DNA of 64,000 nucleotides from Streptomyces monomycini (GTDB lineage: Bacteria; Actinomycetota; Actinomycetes; Streptomycetales; Streptomycetaceae): positions 50,303 through 114,302 of the forward strand of contig NZ_JAFIQY010000026.1 of assembly GCF_022271435.1 (NCBI RefSeq), in the 5' to 3' direction. The notes under the pieces were generated by a model. It saw nothing but the letters and a program-made list of their open reading frames with translations. It was not told the DNA's origin and searched no databases. The position numbers were made by a program, and so were the translations under genes. The stretch's first letter is position 1; each line of letters starts with the position of its first letter. Shown in pieces: positions 1-9,226 of the stretch.

Positions 1-291
1 CGCGCCCAGGACCGGCTGCTGATCCAGGTCCAGGACGACGGGCGGGGCGGTGCGCGGTTGGACGGCGGCAGCGGGATGGCCGGGCTCGCGGAGCGGCTGG
101 GGTCGGTGGACGGGCTGTTCGTCCTCGATTCACCGGCCGGCGGACCGACGCGGGTGACGGCCGAGCTGCCGTGGCGGGGCCGGGAGGGGGAAGAGGACGG
201 CCGCCGGGCCGTCGGCAAAGGCGCGGGTCAGGGGGCGACGGCGCGCGGCGGTGGGAAGGCGCGCGGACGGGGCAAGCAGGGGCGGGGCTAG
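1..291 (+). CDS. Sensor histidine kinase, C-terminal fragment (cut by window edge)
   Basis: The reading frame is open from the first base to a TAG at 289-291. It encodes the end of a GHKL ATPase domain: a DDGRGG motif (N/G1 box), then GSGMAGLAERL (G2 box), then the terminal strand ending in AELPWRG. It is followed by a roughly 35-residue Gly/Arg/Lys-rich tail not seen in the next kinase. The ATPase end is closely similar to the end of the kinase at 564-1886, so the two are tandem paralogs. Only the last 96 codons are visible, so the sensor part and substrate cannot be judged. Confidence 0.85.
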   Translation, partial: RAQDRLLIQVQDDGRGGARLDGGSGMAGLAERLGSVDGLFVLDSPAGGPTRVTAELPWRGREGEEDGRRAVGKGAGQGATARGGGKARGRGKQGRG

Positions 292-336
292 CGGGAGCGG
301 GGCTAGCAGGAACAGGAGCGGGGCTAGCAGGAACAG
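280..336. repeat. 21-bp tandem repeat, about 2.7 copies
   Basis: Two exact copies of a 21-bp unit (295-315 and 316-336; core AGCGGGGCTAGCAGGAACAG) are preceded by a partial copy that covers the TAG stop of the upstream kinase fragment. Every copy carries GCTAGC, so duplication has placed extra in-frame or out-of-frame stops after the gene. It is probably a small slipped-strand expansion at the 3' end of the gene. Confidence 0.8.
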
Positions 337-563
337 GGGAACGGAGGGACCGCGCCTCCGCCCGCCGAGGGGGGTGGGGAAAACCCCAGGGTGAAGACTG
401 CGCTTTCCCTCATGGTGCGGAAGGCGCCGAGCGCGGAGTCTGGAGGTGGTCGACAGAGCCGGACGCAGCGGATCCGTCGACGCGGCAGCAGCTGGACGCT
501 GCCGGAGGCAGCACGGCGCCGGCAGCAGGCCGACCCGGACCTGGCAGAACGGACGACGCGACC

Positions 564-1886
564 ATGGACACCGCCTACGGACCCCACTCCCCCTCACCAG
601 CAGCCTCGCGCGTGCCCATGGCGTTGCGAGCCCCGTTCGCGGGCCGTACCTGGCGGGAGTTCCTCTACCTCCTCCTGAGCCTCCCGGTGGCCTGCGTCAT
701 GTTCAGCTACGCCGTCACCATGATCTCGGTCGGTGCGGGCCTGCTGATCACGTTCCTGGGCATACCGGTGCTCGCGGCCGGACTGATCGGCTGCCGGGGG
801 TTCGGAAACCTGGAGCGTGTCCGGGCGCGCGCCCTGCTGGATCTGGACGTGGAGCACCCGGCACCGGTGCGTGCCGCCAAGCCGGGGGTGATGAGCTGGG
901 TCTGCGCGGTGCTCAAGAGCGGCGTCTCCTGGCGCCATCTCCTGTACTCGATACTCCACTTCCCCTGGGCGGCCTTCGCCTTCGTCTTCGCGGTGACGTT
1001 CTGGACGGTGGCCTGGTCCCTGTTCCTCTACCCGCTGTGGCAGTGGACGTTCCCCGCCTACCTCGACCAGCCGGGCATCCAGCTGTGGGGCAACGGCCGG
1101 GGAGACGGCCTCTACCTGGACTCCCCGACCGGCATGGCGACAGCCAGCGGACTCGGCCTGCTGCTGGTCCTGGCCGGACCGTGGGTCATACGCGGCCTGA
1201 CGCACGTGGACCGCGTCCTGGTGCACGGACTGCTCGGTCCCTCCCTGCTCGCCACGCGCGTCTCGGAGCTGGAGACGGACCGCGGGGTGGTCGTGGACAC
1301 CGCCGCCGCCGACCTGCGGCGTATCGAGCGGGACCTGCACGACGGCGCGCAGGCCCGGCTGGTGTCGCTGGCGATGGACCTGGGCCTGGCGAAGGAGAAG
1401 CTGGCGCAGGACCCGGAGGCCGCCGCGAAGATGGTGGGCGAGGCCCACGGCGAGGTGAAGATCGCCCTCCAGGAGCTGCGGGACCTCGCGCGCGGCATCC
1501 ACCCGGCGATCCTCACGGACCGCGGGCTGGGCCCGGCCCTCACCTCGCTGGCGGGTCGCTGCACGGTACCGGTCAAGGTCTCCGTGGACCTCGGCCACCG
1601 CCCCGCCGCCGCCATCGAAGGCATCGCCTACTTCACCGTCTCCGAACTGCTCCAGAACGTCTCCAAGCACGCCCGGGCGAGCAGCGCCTCCGTGGACGTG
1701 TGGCAGGTGGCGGACCGGCTCATGGTGCTCGTCGCGGACGACGGGCAGGGGGGCGCGAGCACGGGGACCGGCAGCGGGCTGGCGGGCCTGGCCGAGCGGC
1801 TCAGCGCGGTCGACGGCCTCCTGGTCGTCGACTCCCCTCCGGGCGGCCCGACCACCATCACGGCGGACCTCCCCTGGCGCGCCTGA
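564..1886 (+). CDS. Two-component sensor histidine kinase (HisKA_3 type)
   Basis: This 440-residue membrane kinase starts at ATG 564. The frame is open further upstream, but that part is low-complexity and repeat-derived. Hydrophobic segments lie near residues 33-75, 125-160 and 193-212, a layout typical of the Streptomyces sensor domain. The HisKA_3 phosphoacceptor is His259 in ERDLHDGAQARL. The ATPase domain has ELLQNVSKHA (N box), DDGQGG and GSGLAGLAERL. It should autophosphorylate and pass phosphate to a NarL/LuxR-type regulator, most likely the one at 2285-2956. Its closest visible relative is the fragment at 1-291. The signal sensed is unknown. Confidence 0.9.
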   Translation: MDTAYGPHSPSPAASRVPMALRAPFAGRTWREFLYLLLSLPVACVMFSYAVTMISVGAGLLITFLGIPVLAAGLIGCRGFGNLERVRARALLDLDVEHPAPVRAAKPGVMSWVCAVLKSGVSWRHLLYSILHFPWAAFAFVFAVTFWTVAWSLFLYPLWQWTFPAYLDQPGIQLWGNGRGDGLYLDSPTGMATASGLGLLLVLAGPWVIRGLTHVDRVLVHGLLGPSLLATRVSELETDRGVVVDTAAADLRRIERDLHDGAQARLVSLAMDLGLAKEKLAQDPEAAAKMVGEAHGEVKIALQELRDLARGIHPAILTDRGLGPALTSLAGRCTVPVKVSVDLGHRPAAAIEGIAYFTVSELLQNVSKHARASSASVDVWQVADRLMVLVADDGQGGASTGTGSGLAGLAERLSAVDGLLVVDSPPGGPTTITADLPWRA

Positions 1887-1980
1887 CCCGGCCGCCCGGA
1901 CCAGGCCGGGCCGGGCTGACCGTTCCACCTGCCCGCGCCCGGTCCACCTGAGTGGTCCGGGCGGTTCGGTCGGCCTGGGC

Positions 1981-2044
1981 AGCCCGACAGCCCGACAGCC
2001 CGACAGCCCGGCAGCCCGGCAGCCCGGCAGCCCGGCAGCCCGGA
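1981..2044. repeat. 8-bp tandem repeat, 8 copies
   Basis: Eight consecutive copies of AGCCCGAC/AGCCCGGC fill 64 bp: three with GAC, four with GGC and a terminal GGA variant. It lies between the kinase stop (1886) and the regulator start (2285). The unit is not a multiple of three, which argues against a coding role and makes length variation by slippage likely. Confidence 0.95.
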
Positions 2045-2284
2045 CCGCAACTCGCCCCGGCCTTCAACCGCTCCCCCTCTCCTCCCCTCCCACCCCGTCC
2101 GGAATGGCATCCGTCACCGCCCGCCCCATCCGACGCAGCCCCTGGCCGATCCCGAATGACGCCCCGTCCCGTCCGGAGTCCCACCCGTCGATTCGGGGCG
2201 GCTGGGGGCGGCCGGGATCGGATGCTGGGATGCTGGGGGCGCAGCAGGGTGGGGACATATCAAGACGTGGGGGCGGGAAGAGTC

Positions 2285-2956
2285 GTGGAGGACAGGGTGC
2301 GGGTGGTCATCGCCGAGGACTCGGTGCTGCTTCGGGAGGGCCTGACCCGGTTGCTCACCGACCGTGGGCACGACGTCGTGGCGGGGGTGGGTGACGCCGA
2401 GGCGTTGCTCAAGGTCATCGGGGAGCTGGCGGCCGAGGACGAGCTGCCGGACGTGGTGGTGGCGGACGTACGGATGCCGCCGACGCACACGGACGAGGGG
2501 GTGCGGGCCGCGATCCGGCTGCGGCGCGATAACCCGGGGCTGGGGGTGCTGGTGCTGTCGCAGTACGTGGAGGAGCAGTACGCGACGGAATTGCTCGCGG
2601 GATCCAGTCACGGCGTCGGCTATCTCCTCAAGGACCGGGTAGCCGAAGTGCGGGAGTTCGTCGACGCGGTGGTCCGGGTCGCCGAGGGGGGCACCGCGCT
2701 GGACCCCGAAGTGGTCGCGCAGCTGCTCGGCCGCAGCCGTAAGCAGGACGTGCTGGCGAACCTCACGCCGCGGGAGCGGGAGGTCCTGGGGCTGATGGCC
2801 GAGGGGCGGACGAACTCCGCGATCGCACGGCAGCTGGTGGTGAGCGACGGTGCGGTGGAGAAGCACGTCAGCAACATTTTCCTCAAGCTGGGCCTGTCGC
2901 CGAGTGACGGGGATCACCGCCGGGTGCTGGCCGTCCTGCGGTATCTCGGTTCCTGA
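2285..2956 (+). CDS. NarL/LuxR-family response regulator
   Basis: A 223-residue regulator starting at GTG 2285. An N-terminal receiver domain has the acidic pair Glu11-Asp12, phosphoacceptor Asp61 in VVVADVRMPP and the conserved Lys116 in YLLKDRV. A C-terminal LuxR helix-turn-helix (LTPREREVLGLMAEGRTNSA) spans about residues 150-200. The frame is open upstream for about 110 codons, but this stretch includes the 8-bp repeat and is not regulator-like, so the GTG next to the receiver domain was chosen. It lies about 400 bp downstream of the kinase on the same strand and is its probable partner. Target genes are unknown. Confidence 0.92.
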   Translation: MEDRVRVVIAEDSVLLREGLTRLLTDRGHDVVAGVGDAEALLKVIGELAAEDELPDVVVADVRMPPTHTDEGVRAAIRLRRDNPGLGVLVLSQYVEEQYATELLAGSSHGVGYLLKDRVAEVREFVDAVVRVAEGGTALDPEVVAQLLGRSRKQDVLANLTPREREVLGLMAEGRTNSAIARQLVVSDGAVEKHVSNIFLKLGLSPSDGDHRRVLAVLRYLGS

Positions 2957-3230
2957 GAATCCGACACGCTGTCGGTCACGCAGGCTGCGGGCGGCCCCGG
3001 GGGGTGGCCGGGACCTGAGGAGTAGAACCAAAGGCCTAGGCGCGAGCGTCTTGGAGAAGGGGGCCGGGGGGCGGTTGTTTCATGACAATTCCTGACAGAG
3101 TGCTGTCTCATGTCCACGTCCATCATGTGATCGGCCCAGGGAAGGCGACCCTTACCCACGTACGATGTTCGTGGGACGACCGGTCGGCACGACGAGTCCC
3201 GAGCCACCGCCCCGAGGGAGGTCCGAAGCA

Positions 3231-5264
3231 GTGACCAGCCAGGTCAGCAGCCAAGCCGAGCAGGCCGACGGAGCGCTCACCCGGGAGCCGCAGGCTCCCG
3301 GGACCGGCGCCGACGGCGGGAAGAACGGCGGTACACACGGCGGTACAGACGGCGGTAAAAACGGCGGTAAAGAGGTACGTCGCCTGGACCGGGTGATCAT
3401 CCGGTTCGCGGGCGACTCCGGTGACGGTATGCAGCTCACGGGCGACCGGTTCACCTCCGAGACGGCGACCTTCGGCAACGACCTGTCGACGCTGCCGAAC
3501 TTCCCCGCCGAGATCCGGGCCCCCGCCGGCACCCTGCCGGGCGTCTCCAGCTTCCAGCTGCATTTCGCGGACCACGACATCCTCACCCCCGGCGACGCGC
3601 CCAACGTCCTGGTGGCGATGAACCCGGCCGCGCTGAAGGCGAACCTGGCGGACGTGCCGCGCGGCGCGGAGATCATCGTCAACACGGACGAGTTCACCAA
3701 GCGGCCGATGGCGAAGGTGGGCTACGACGTCAGCCCGCTGGAGGACGGGTCGCTGGAGGCGTACAACGTCCACCCGGTGCCGCTGACGACGCTGACGATC
3801 GAGGCGCTCAAGGAGTTCGGGCTCTCCCGCAAGGAGGCCGAGCGCTCCAAGAACATGTTCGCGCTGGGTCTGCTGTCGTGGATGTACCACCGGCCGACCG
3901 AGGGCACCGAAGCGTTCCTGCGGCAGAAGTTCGCCAAGAAGCCGGACATCGCCGAGGCGAACGTCGCCGCCTTCCGCGCGGGCTGGAACTTCGGCGAGAC
4001 CACCGAGGACTTCGCGGTCTCCTACGAGGTCGCGCCGGCCACCCAGGCGTTCCCGACGGGGACGTACCGCAACATCTCCGGCAACCTGGCCCTGTCGTAC
4101 GGCCTGATCGCCGCCGGGCAGCAGGCCGACCTGCCGCTCTACCTCGGCTCGTACCCGATCACGCCGGCCTCGGACATCCTGCACGAGCTGAGCAAGCACA
4201 AGAACTTCGGCGTGCGGACCTTCCAGGCCGAGGACGAGATCGCCGGCATCGGCGCGGCACTGGGCGCCGCCTTCGGCGGTGCGCTCGCGGTGACCACCAC
4301 CTCGGGCCCCGGTGTGGCGCTGAAGTCGGAGACCATCGGACTCGCGGTCTCCCTCGAACTCCCGCTGGTCATCGTGGACATCCAGCGCGGCGGCCCGTCC
4401 ACCGGCCTGCCCACCAAGACCGAGCAGGCCGACCTGCTCCAGGCGATGTACGGGCGCAACGGCGAGGCGCCGGTGCCGATCGTGGCGCCGAAGACGCCGG
4501 CCGACTGTTTCGACGCGGCGCTGGACGCGGCGCGCATCGCGCTGACGTACCGTACGCCGGTCTTCCTGCTGTCCGACGGCTACCTGGCCAACGGTTCCGA
4601 GCCGTGGCGCATCCCGGAGGTCGACGAACTGCCCGACCTGCGGGTGCAGTTCGCCTCCGGCGCGAACCACACGCTGGCGGACGGCACCGAGGTGTTCTGG
4701 CCGTACAAGCGCGACGAGCAGACCCTCGCCCGCCCGTGGGCGGTGCCCGGCACGCCCGGTCTGGAGCACCGGATCGGCGGCATCGAGAAGCAGGACGGCA
4801 CGGGCAACATCTCCTACGACCCGGCCAACCACAACTTCATGGTGCGCACCCGCCAGGCGAAGATCGACGGCATCGAGGTCCCGGACCTGGAGGTCGACGA
4901 CCCGACGGTGGAGGCGGCCGTCCACGACGGACAGGGTGCCGCCGCCGCGCAGGGCGCCGACACCCTCGTGCTGGGCTGGGGCTCGACGTACGGGCCGATC
5001 ACCGCGGCCGTCCGGCGCGTGCGGCGGGACGGCGGGCGGGTGGCACAGGCCCATCTGCGCCATCTCAACCCCTTCCCGCGGAATCTCGGCGCGGTGCTGG
5101 CGCGTTACGACAAGGTGGTCGTACCGGAGATGAACCTCGGCCAGCTCGCGACACTGCTGCGGGCGAAGTACCTCGTCGACGCCCGCTCCTACACCCAGGT
5201 CAGCGGAATGCCGTTCAAGGCCGAGCAGCTTGCGGAGGTCTTTAAGGAGGCCATCAATGACTGA
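3231..5264 (+). CDS. korA: 2-oxoacid:ferredoxin oxidoreductase, fused gamma-alpha subunit
   Basis: This 677-residue protein catalyses, together with KorB, the ferredoxin-linked oxidative decarboxylation of a 2-oxoacid (2-oxoglutarate in characterised homologs). The gamma domain begins near residue 50 (VIIRFAGDSGDGMQ). The alpha (pyrimidine-binding) domain carries YPITPAS, the GPG motif (TTSGPGVALKSE) and RGGPSTGLPTKTEQ. GTG 3231 was chosen because GGAGG lies 9 bases upstream; an ATG at 3165 is also in frame. The first 50 residues are an unusual linker with GGK/GGT repeats. It overlaps korB by 8 bases. A TACGAT hexamer at 3161-3166 is a possible -10 element. Confidence 0.95.
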   Translation: MTSQVSSQAEQADGALTREPQAPGTGADGGKNGGTHGGTDGGKNGGKEVRRLDRVIIRFAGDSGDGMQLTGDRFTSETATFGNDLSTLPNFPAEIRAPAGTLPGVSSFQLHFADHDILTPGDAPNVLVAMNPAALKANLADVPRGAEIIVNTDEFTKRPMAKVGYDVSPLEDGSLEAYNVHPVPLTTLTIEALKEFGLSRKEAERSKNMFALGLLSWMYHRPTEGTEAFLRQKFAKKPDIAEANVAAFRAGWNFGETTEDFAVSYEVAPATQAFPTGTYRNISGNLALSYGLIAAGQQADLPLYLGSYPITPASDILHELSKHKNFGVRTFQAEDEIAGIGAALGAAFGGALAVTTTSGPGVALKSETIGLAVSLELPLVIVDIQRGGPSTGLPTKTEQADLLQAMYGRNGEAPVPIVAPKTPADCFDAALDAARIALTYRTPVFLLSDGYLANGSEPWRIPEVDELPDLRVQFASGANHTLADGTEVFWPYKRDEQTLARPWAVPGTPGLEHRIGGIEKQDGTGNISYDPANHNFMVRTRQAKIDGIEVPDLEVDDPTVEAAVHDGQGAAAAQGADTLVLGWGSTYGPITAAVRRVRRDGGRVAQAHLRHLNPFPRNLGAVLARYDKVVVPEMNLGQLATLLRAKYLVDARSYTQVSGMPFKAEQLAEVFKEAIND

Positions 5265-6351
5265 GACGATCGCGGAGGGGACCTCGTCGATCGAGGCGCT
5301 TTCGCTGGTGCCCAAGGCCGAGGCCAAGCAGTCCATGAAGGACTTCAAGTCCGACCAGGAAGTGCGCTGGTGCCCCGGCTGCGGTGATTACGCGGTTCTC
5401 GCCGCCGTGCAGGGCTTCATGCCCGAGCTCGGTCTGGCGAAGGAGAACATCGTCTTCGTCTCGGGCATCGGCTGCTCGTCCCGGTTCCCGTACTACATGA
5501 ACACGTACGGGATGCACTCCATCCACGGCCGCGCCCCGGCCATCGCCTCCGGCCTGGCCTCCTCGCGCCGTGACCTGTCGGTGTGGGTCGTCACCGGTGA
5601 CGGCGACGCGCTGTCCATCGGCGGCAACCACCTGATCCACGCGCTGCGCCGCAACGTCAACCTCAAGATCCTGCTGTTCAACAACCGGATCTACGGCCTG
5701 ACCAAGGGCCAGTACAGCCCCACCTCCGAGGTCGGCAAGATCACGAAGTCGACCCCGATGGGCTCGCTGGACGCGCCCTTCAACCCGGTGTCGCTGGCCA
5801 TCGGCGCCGAGGCGTCCTTCGTGGCCCGCACGGTCGACTCCGACCGCAAGCACCTGACCGGCGTGCTGCGCGCGGCCGCCGCCCACCCGGGCACGGCGCT
5901 GGTGGAGATCTACCAGAACTGCAACATCTTCAACGACGGCGCCTTCGAGGTCCTCAAGGACAAGCAGCAGGCCGAGGAAGCCGTGATCCGTCTGGAGCAC
6001 GGGCAGCCGATCCGCTTCGGCGCGCTCGCCGAGGACGGCCTCGGTTCCAAGGGCGTGGTGCGGGATCCGGCCACCGGTGACCTGAAGGTCGTCGACGTGG
6101 CGACGGTGGGCGCGGACGCCGTGCTGGTCCACGACGCGCACCAGGCCTCGCCGACCACCGCGTTCGCCCTGTCCCGCCTCGCCGACCCGGACACGCTGCA
6201 CCACACCCCCATCGGTGTGCTGCGCAACGTGGACCGCCCGGTGTACGACACGCTCATGGGTGAGCAGTTGGACACCGCCATCGAGCAGAAGGGCAAGGGC
6301 GATCTGGCCTCCCTGCTGGCCGGCAACGACACCTGGACGGTGGTCGGCTGA
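5257..6351 (+). CDS. korB: 2-oxoacid:ferredoxin oxidoreductase, beta subunit
   Basis: A 364-residue thiamine-diphosphate subunit of KorAB. It has the Cys motifs of the family (WCPGCGDYAVL near residue 36, IGCSS and QNCNIF) that bind a [4Fe-4S] cluster, and the ThDP/Mg motif GDGDALSIGGNH followed by NNRIYGLTKGQ. The ATG lies inside the end of korA with AAGGAGG at 5244-5250, so the two are translationally coupled. The pair substitutes for or supplements 2-oxoglutarate dehydrogenase and supplies reduced ferredoxin. A strong hairpin follows, so korAB is probably a two-gene operon. Confidence 0.96.
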   Translation: MTETIAEGTSSIEALSLVPKAEAKQSMKDFKSDQEVRWCPGCGDYAVLAAVQGFMPELGLAKENIVFVSGIGCSSRFPYYMNTYGMHSIHGRAPAIASGLASSRRDLSVWVVTGDGDALSIGGNHLIHALRRNVNLKILLFNNRIYGLTKGQYSPTSEVGKITKSTPMGSLDAPFNPVSLAIGAEASFVARTVDSDRKHLTGVLRAAAAHPGTALVEIYQNCNIFNDGAFEVLKDKQQAEEAVIRLEHGQPIRFGALAEDGLGSKGVVRDPATGDLKVVDVATVGADAVLVHDAHQASPTTAFALSRLADPDTLHHTPIGVLRNVDRPVYDTLMGEQLDTAIEQKGKGDLASLLAGNDTWTVVG

Positions 6352-6372
6352 ACCGCCGGTCACGGGCTTTCC

Positions 6373-6414
6373 GGTGCCCGTACGGAGCGTCTTCGGACGT
6401 CCCGTACGGGCACC
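6373..6414 (+). terminator. Terminator after korB with TTCG-capped stem
   Basis: GGTGCCCGTACGG (6373-6385) pairs with CCGTACGGGCACC (6402-6414). Inside it, CGTC-TTCG-GACG forms an apical stem with the very stable UUCG tetraloop. The stem is followed by GTCGTTTTCG. It lies 21 bases after the korB stop. Confidence 0.85.
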
Positions 6415-6557
6415 GTCGTTTTCGTCCGCCGCGCACCGCCACCCGTCATGACCGTATCCCGGTACGGACATGACAGCCGGGCCGTCCGGCGTTACCTTCA
6501 GAACGCGACCCGCGCCACCGTCGGCGCAGATGGAGCAGCATTCCTCCGGAGGGCCCC

Positions 6558-7643
6558 TTGCAACCCCAGAATGAACAGCGCACTGGACTCGTCTACGGCA
6601 CGGCCGCGTACGTGGTGTGGGGCCTGCTCCCGCTGTACTGGCACCTGCTCGGCGACCTGGCCCCCACCGAGATCCTGGCCCACCGGATGGTGTGGTCGCT
6701 GCCGGTCGCCGTCGTGATCCTGGCCGCGATACGCCGCTGGTCCTGGGTGCGGGAGCTGGTGCGGCAGCCCAAGCGGCTCGGCATGGTGCTGGTCTGCGCC
6801 GCGGTCATCTCCGTCAACTGGTTCCTGTACATCTGGGCGGTCAACGCCGGGCACGTGCTCGAAGCCAGCCTGGGCTACTTCATCAACCCGCTGGTCAGCA
6901 TCGCCTTCGGTGTACTGGTGCTGCGTGAGCGGCTGCGGCCGCTGCAGTGGGCGGCCGTGGGCGTCGGTGCCGCCGCGGTGGTCGTGATGGCGGTGGCGTA
7001 CGGCAAGGTGCCCTGGATCTCCCTGGCGCTGGCCCTCACGTTCGCCACGTACGGCCTGGTGAAGAAGGGCGTGAAGCTGGGCGGCATCGAGGGCTTCAGC
7101 GCCGAGACGGCGATGCAGTTCCTGCCTGCGCTCGGCATCCTGGCCTTCCTCGGCGCGCGCGGCGAGTCCGGGTTCCTGACCGGCGGAGTGGGGCAGACGC
7201 TGCTGCTCATGGGCTGTGGCGTGGCCACCGCGCTGCCGCTGATCGCCTTCGGCGCGGCGGCGGTGCGGCTGCCGCTGACCGTGCTCGGGATGCTCCAGTA
7301 CCTCGCGCCGACCTTCCAGTTCGCGCTGGGCCTGCTGGTCTTCCACGAGGAGATGCCGGTGGAGCGCTGGGCGGGCTTCGGTCTCGTCTGGCTGGCGCTG
7401 GTGATGCTGACGTACGACGCGGCGCGCGCCGCCCGTTCCGCGCGTACGGCGCTGGCCACGGCCCGGAAGACGGCCCGGGAAGTGGTCGGGGAGACGGCCG
7501 CGGCCCTGACCCCGGCCACCGCGGCGCAGGCCCCGCAGCCCTCCCAGACGGCCGCCGCACGGCCCGCCCCGGCAGCCACCCCCGAACTCGCCCCGGCAGC
7601 CACCTCCGAACCCGTCCCGGAGCTGGGTGCCGCCAAGCGCTGA
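6558..7643 (+). CDS. rarD: RarD-type EamA-family transporter
   Basis: A 361-residue drug/metabolite-superfamily permease. About ten hydrophobic segments run from residue 10 to 290 (for example GTAAYVVWGLLPLYW and LGMLQYLAPTFQFALGLLVF). It has the RarD hallmark HRMVWSLP early in the first EamA repeat and SVNWFLYIWAVN. The start is TTG 6558 with TCCGGAGGG just upstream. Typical RarD proteins are about 300 residues. The extra 60 residues are an Ala/Pro/Thr-rich cytoplasmic tail ending in repeated PELAPAATSEP-like units. The substrate is unknown even in studied homologs. Confidence 0.85.
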   Translation: MQPQNEQRTGLVYGTAAYVVWGLLPLYWHLLGDLAPTEILAHRMVWSLPVAVVILAAIRRWSWVRELVRQPKRLGMVLVCAAVISVNWFLYIWAVNAGHVLEASLGYFINPLVSIAFGVLVLRERLRPLQWAAVGVGAAAVVVMAVAYGKVPWISLALALTFATYGLVKKGVKLGGIEGFSAETAMQFLPALGILAFLGARGESGFLTGGVGQTLLLMGCGVATALPLIAFGAAAVRLPLTVLGMLQYLAPTFQFALGLLVFHEEMPVERWAGFGLVWLALVMLTYDAARAARSARTALATARKTAREVVGETAAALTPATAAQAPQPSQTAAARPAPAATPELAPAATSEPVPELGAAKR

Positions 7644-7772
7644 TCCGCCGCAGAACGATATGCGGGTCGGGGTGTCCGGATTCCGCCTTGCCAGCGGAGC
7701 GCGGCGCACCGAGCATCAGCTTCGCGCCATGCACGGTCCGTTCACTCCACGTTCGGAATCCGGAGACCCCTC

Positions 7773-9176
7773 ATGTCATGGAATGCCGCAAGGCCCTGCG
7801 CGACCAGGCGTTTTCGAAGATCTGGCCGCGGCGGCGGCCCTCGTCCCGGCGGCCTCGGGCTGACTGCCGCCGGTGCCGTACTCGGCCTGATCGTTGCGAT
7901 ACCCGGGGCGGCCGGTACGGCCACCGCCGCGCCTGCCGCCGCCCGCTCCGCCGCCCCCGCCGTCAGCACCGCCGCCGCCCCCGACCTGCCGGTGGCCAAC
8001 GTCAAAGCGCACCTGAGCCAGCTCCAGTCGATCGCCACCGCCAACGGCGGCAACCGGGCCCACGGCCGGCCCGGCTACCGGGCCTCGCTCGACTACATCA
8101 AGGGCAAGCTGGACGCCGCGGGCTTCACCACCAGCGTGCAGCAGTTCACCACCGGCGGCACCACCGGCTACAACCTGATCGCCGACTGGCCCGGCGGCGA
8201 CCCGAACCAGGTCCTGATGGCCGGCGCGCACCTGGACTCCGTCAGCGCGGGCCCCGGCATCAACGACAACGGCTCCGGCTCGGCCGCGGTCCTCGAAACC
8301 GCGCTGGCCGTCGCCCGCGCGGGCGCCAAGCCCGCCAAGCACCTGCGGTTCGGCTGGTGGGGCGCCGAGGAGCTGGGGATGCGCGGCTCGCAGTACTACG
8401 TGAGCCGGCTGGCCGCGACGGAGCGGTCGAAGTTCAGCGGCTACCTGAACTTCGACATGGTCGGCTCTCCGAACCCCGGCTACTTCGTCTACGACGACGA
8501 CCGCGCCATCGAGGCCGTGTTCAAGGCGTACTACGCCTCGCTGAACGTCCCCACGGAGATCGAGACCGAGGGCGACGGCCGCAGCGACCACGCGCCGTTC
8601 AAGAACGTCGGCATCCCCGTGGGCGGCCTGTTCTCCGGCGCCGACTACACCAAGACGGCCGCGCAGGCGCAGAAGTGGGGCGGTACGGCGGGCCAGCCCT
8701 TCGACCGCTGCTACCACCGCTCCTGCGACACGTCGTCGAACATCAACGACACCGCCCTGGACCGCAACAGCGACGCCGTCGCCCACGCGGTGTGGACGCT
8801 GGGCGTCGGTACGACGACCCCGCCCGGCGGCACCGTCTTCGAGAACACCGACGACGTGCAGATCCCGGACGCGGGCGCCGCGGTGACCTCACCGGTGACG
8901 GTCTCCGGACGTACCGGCAACGCGCCGGCCACCCTCCAGGCCGGCGTGGACATCAAGCACAGCTACCGCGGTGACCTGGCCATCGACCTCGTGGGGCCGA
9001 GCGGGCAGGCGTACCGGCTGAAGAACTCCAGCGGTTCGGACTCGGCGCCGAACGTGATCACCACGTACACGGTCGACGCGTCCGCCGAGCCGGCCGACGG
9101 CACCTGGCAGCTGCGGGTGCAGGACCTCGGTCCGCAGGACACCGGCTACATCGACAGCTGGAAGCTCACCTTCTGA
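7773..9176 (+). CDS. Secreted M28 zinc aminopeptidase with C-terminal P domain
   Basis: A 467-residue exported enzyme resembling the Streptomyces griseus aminopeptidase family. A Sec-type signal region (AAGAVLGLIVAIPGAAGTATA) is followed by an Ala-rich pro-region. The catalytic domain shows the dinuclear zinc ligands in order: AGAHLDS (His), GINDNGSGS (bridging Asp), WWGAEELG (catalytic Glu and ligand Glu), FDMVGS (Asp) and SDHAPF (His). A DRCYHRSCD segment probably forms a disulfide. The last 115 residues look like a proprotein-convertase P domain (HSYRGDLAIDLVGPSG). It is likely to release N-terminal hydrophobic residues from extracellular peptides. It appears monocistronic. Confidence 0.93.
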   Translation: MSWNAARPCATRRFRRSGRGGGPRPGGLGLTAAGAVLGLIVAIPGAAGTATAAPAAARSAAPAVSTAAAPDLPVANVKAHLSQLQSIATANGGNRAHGRPGYRASLDYIKGKLDAAGFTTSVQQFTTGGTTGYNLIADWPGGDPNQVLMAGAHLDSVSAGPGINDNGSGSAAVLETALAVARAGAKPAKHLRFGWWGAEELGMRGSQYYVSRLAATERSKFSGYLNFDMVGSPNPGYFVYDDDRAIEAVFKAYYASLNVPTEIETEGDGRSDHAPFKNVGIPVGGLFSGADYTKTAAQAQKWGGTAGQPFDRCYHRSCDTSSNINDTALDRNSDAVAHAVWTLGVGTTTPPGGTVFENTDDVQIPDAGAAVTSPVTVSGRTGNAPATLQAGVDIKHSYRGDLAIDLVGPSGQAYRLKNSSGSDSAPNVITTYTVDASAEPADGTWQLRVQDLGPQDTGYIDSWKLTF

Positions 9177-9226
9177 CGGCCGGCCGCACCGTCGGGCCGT
9201 GACCGTACGGCGCGGGGCGGCGCGGC

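Noticed and set aside
1952..2284. N-terminal extension of the response regulator
   Set aside because: The in-frame stretch is made of the 8-bp repeat and Pro/Ser-rich noise; the receiver domain begins right after GTG 2285.
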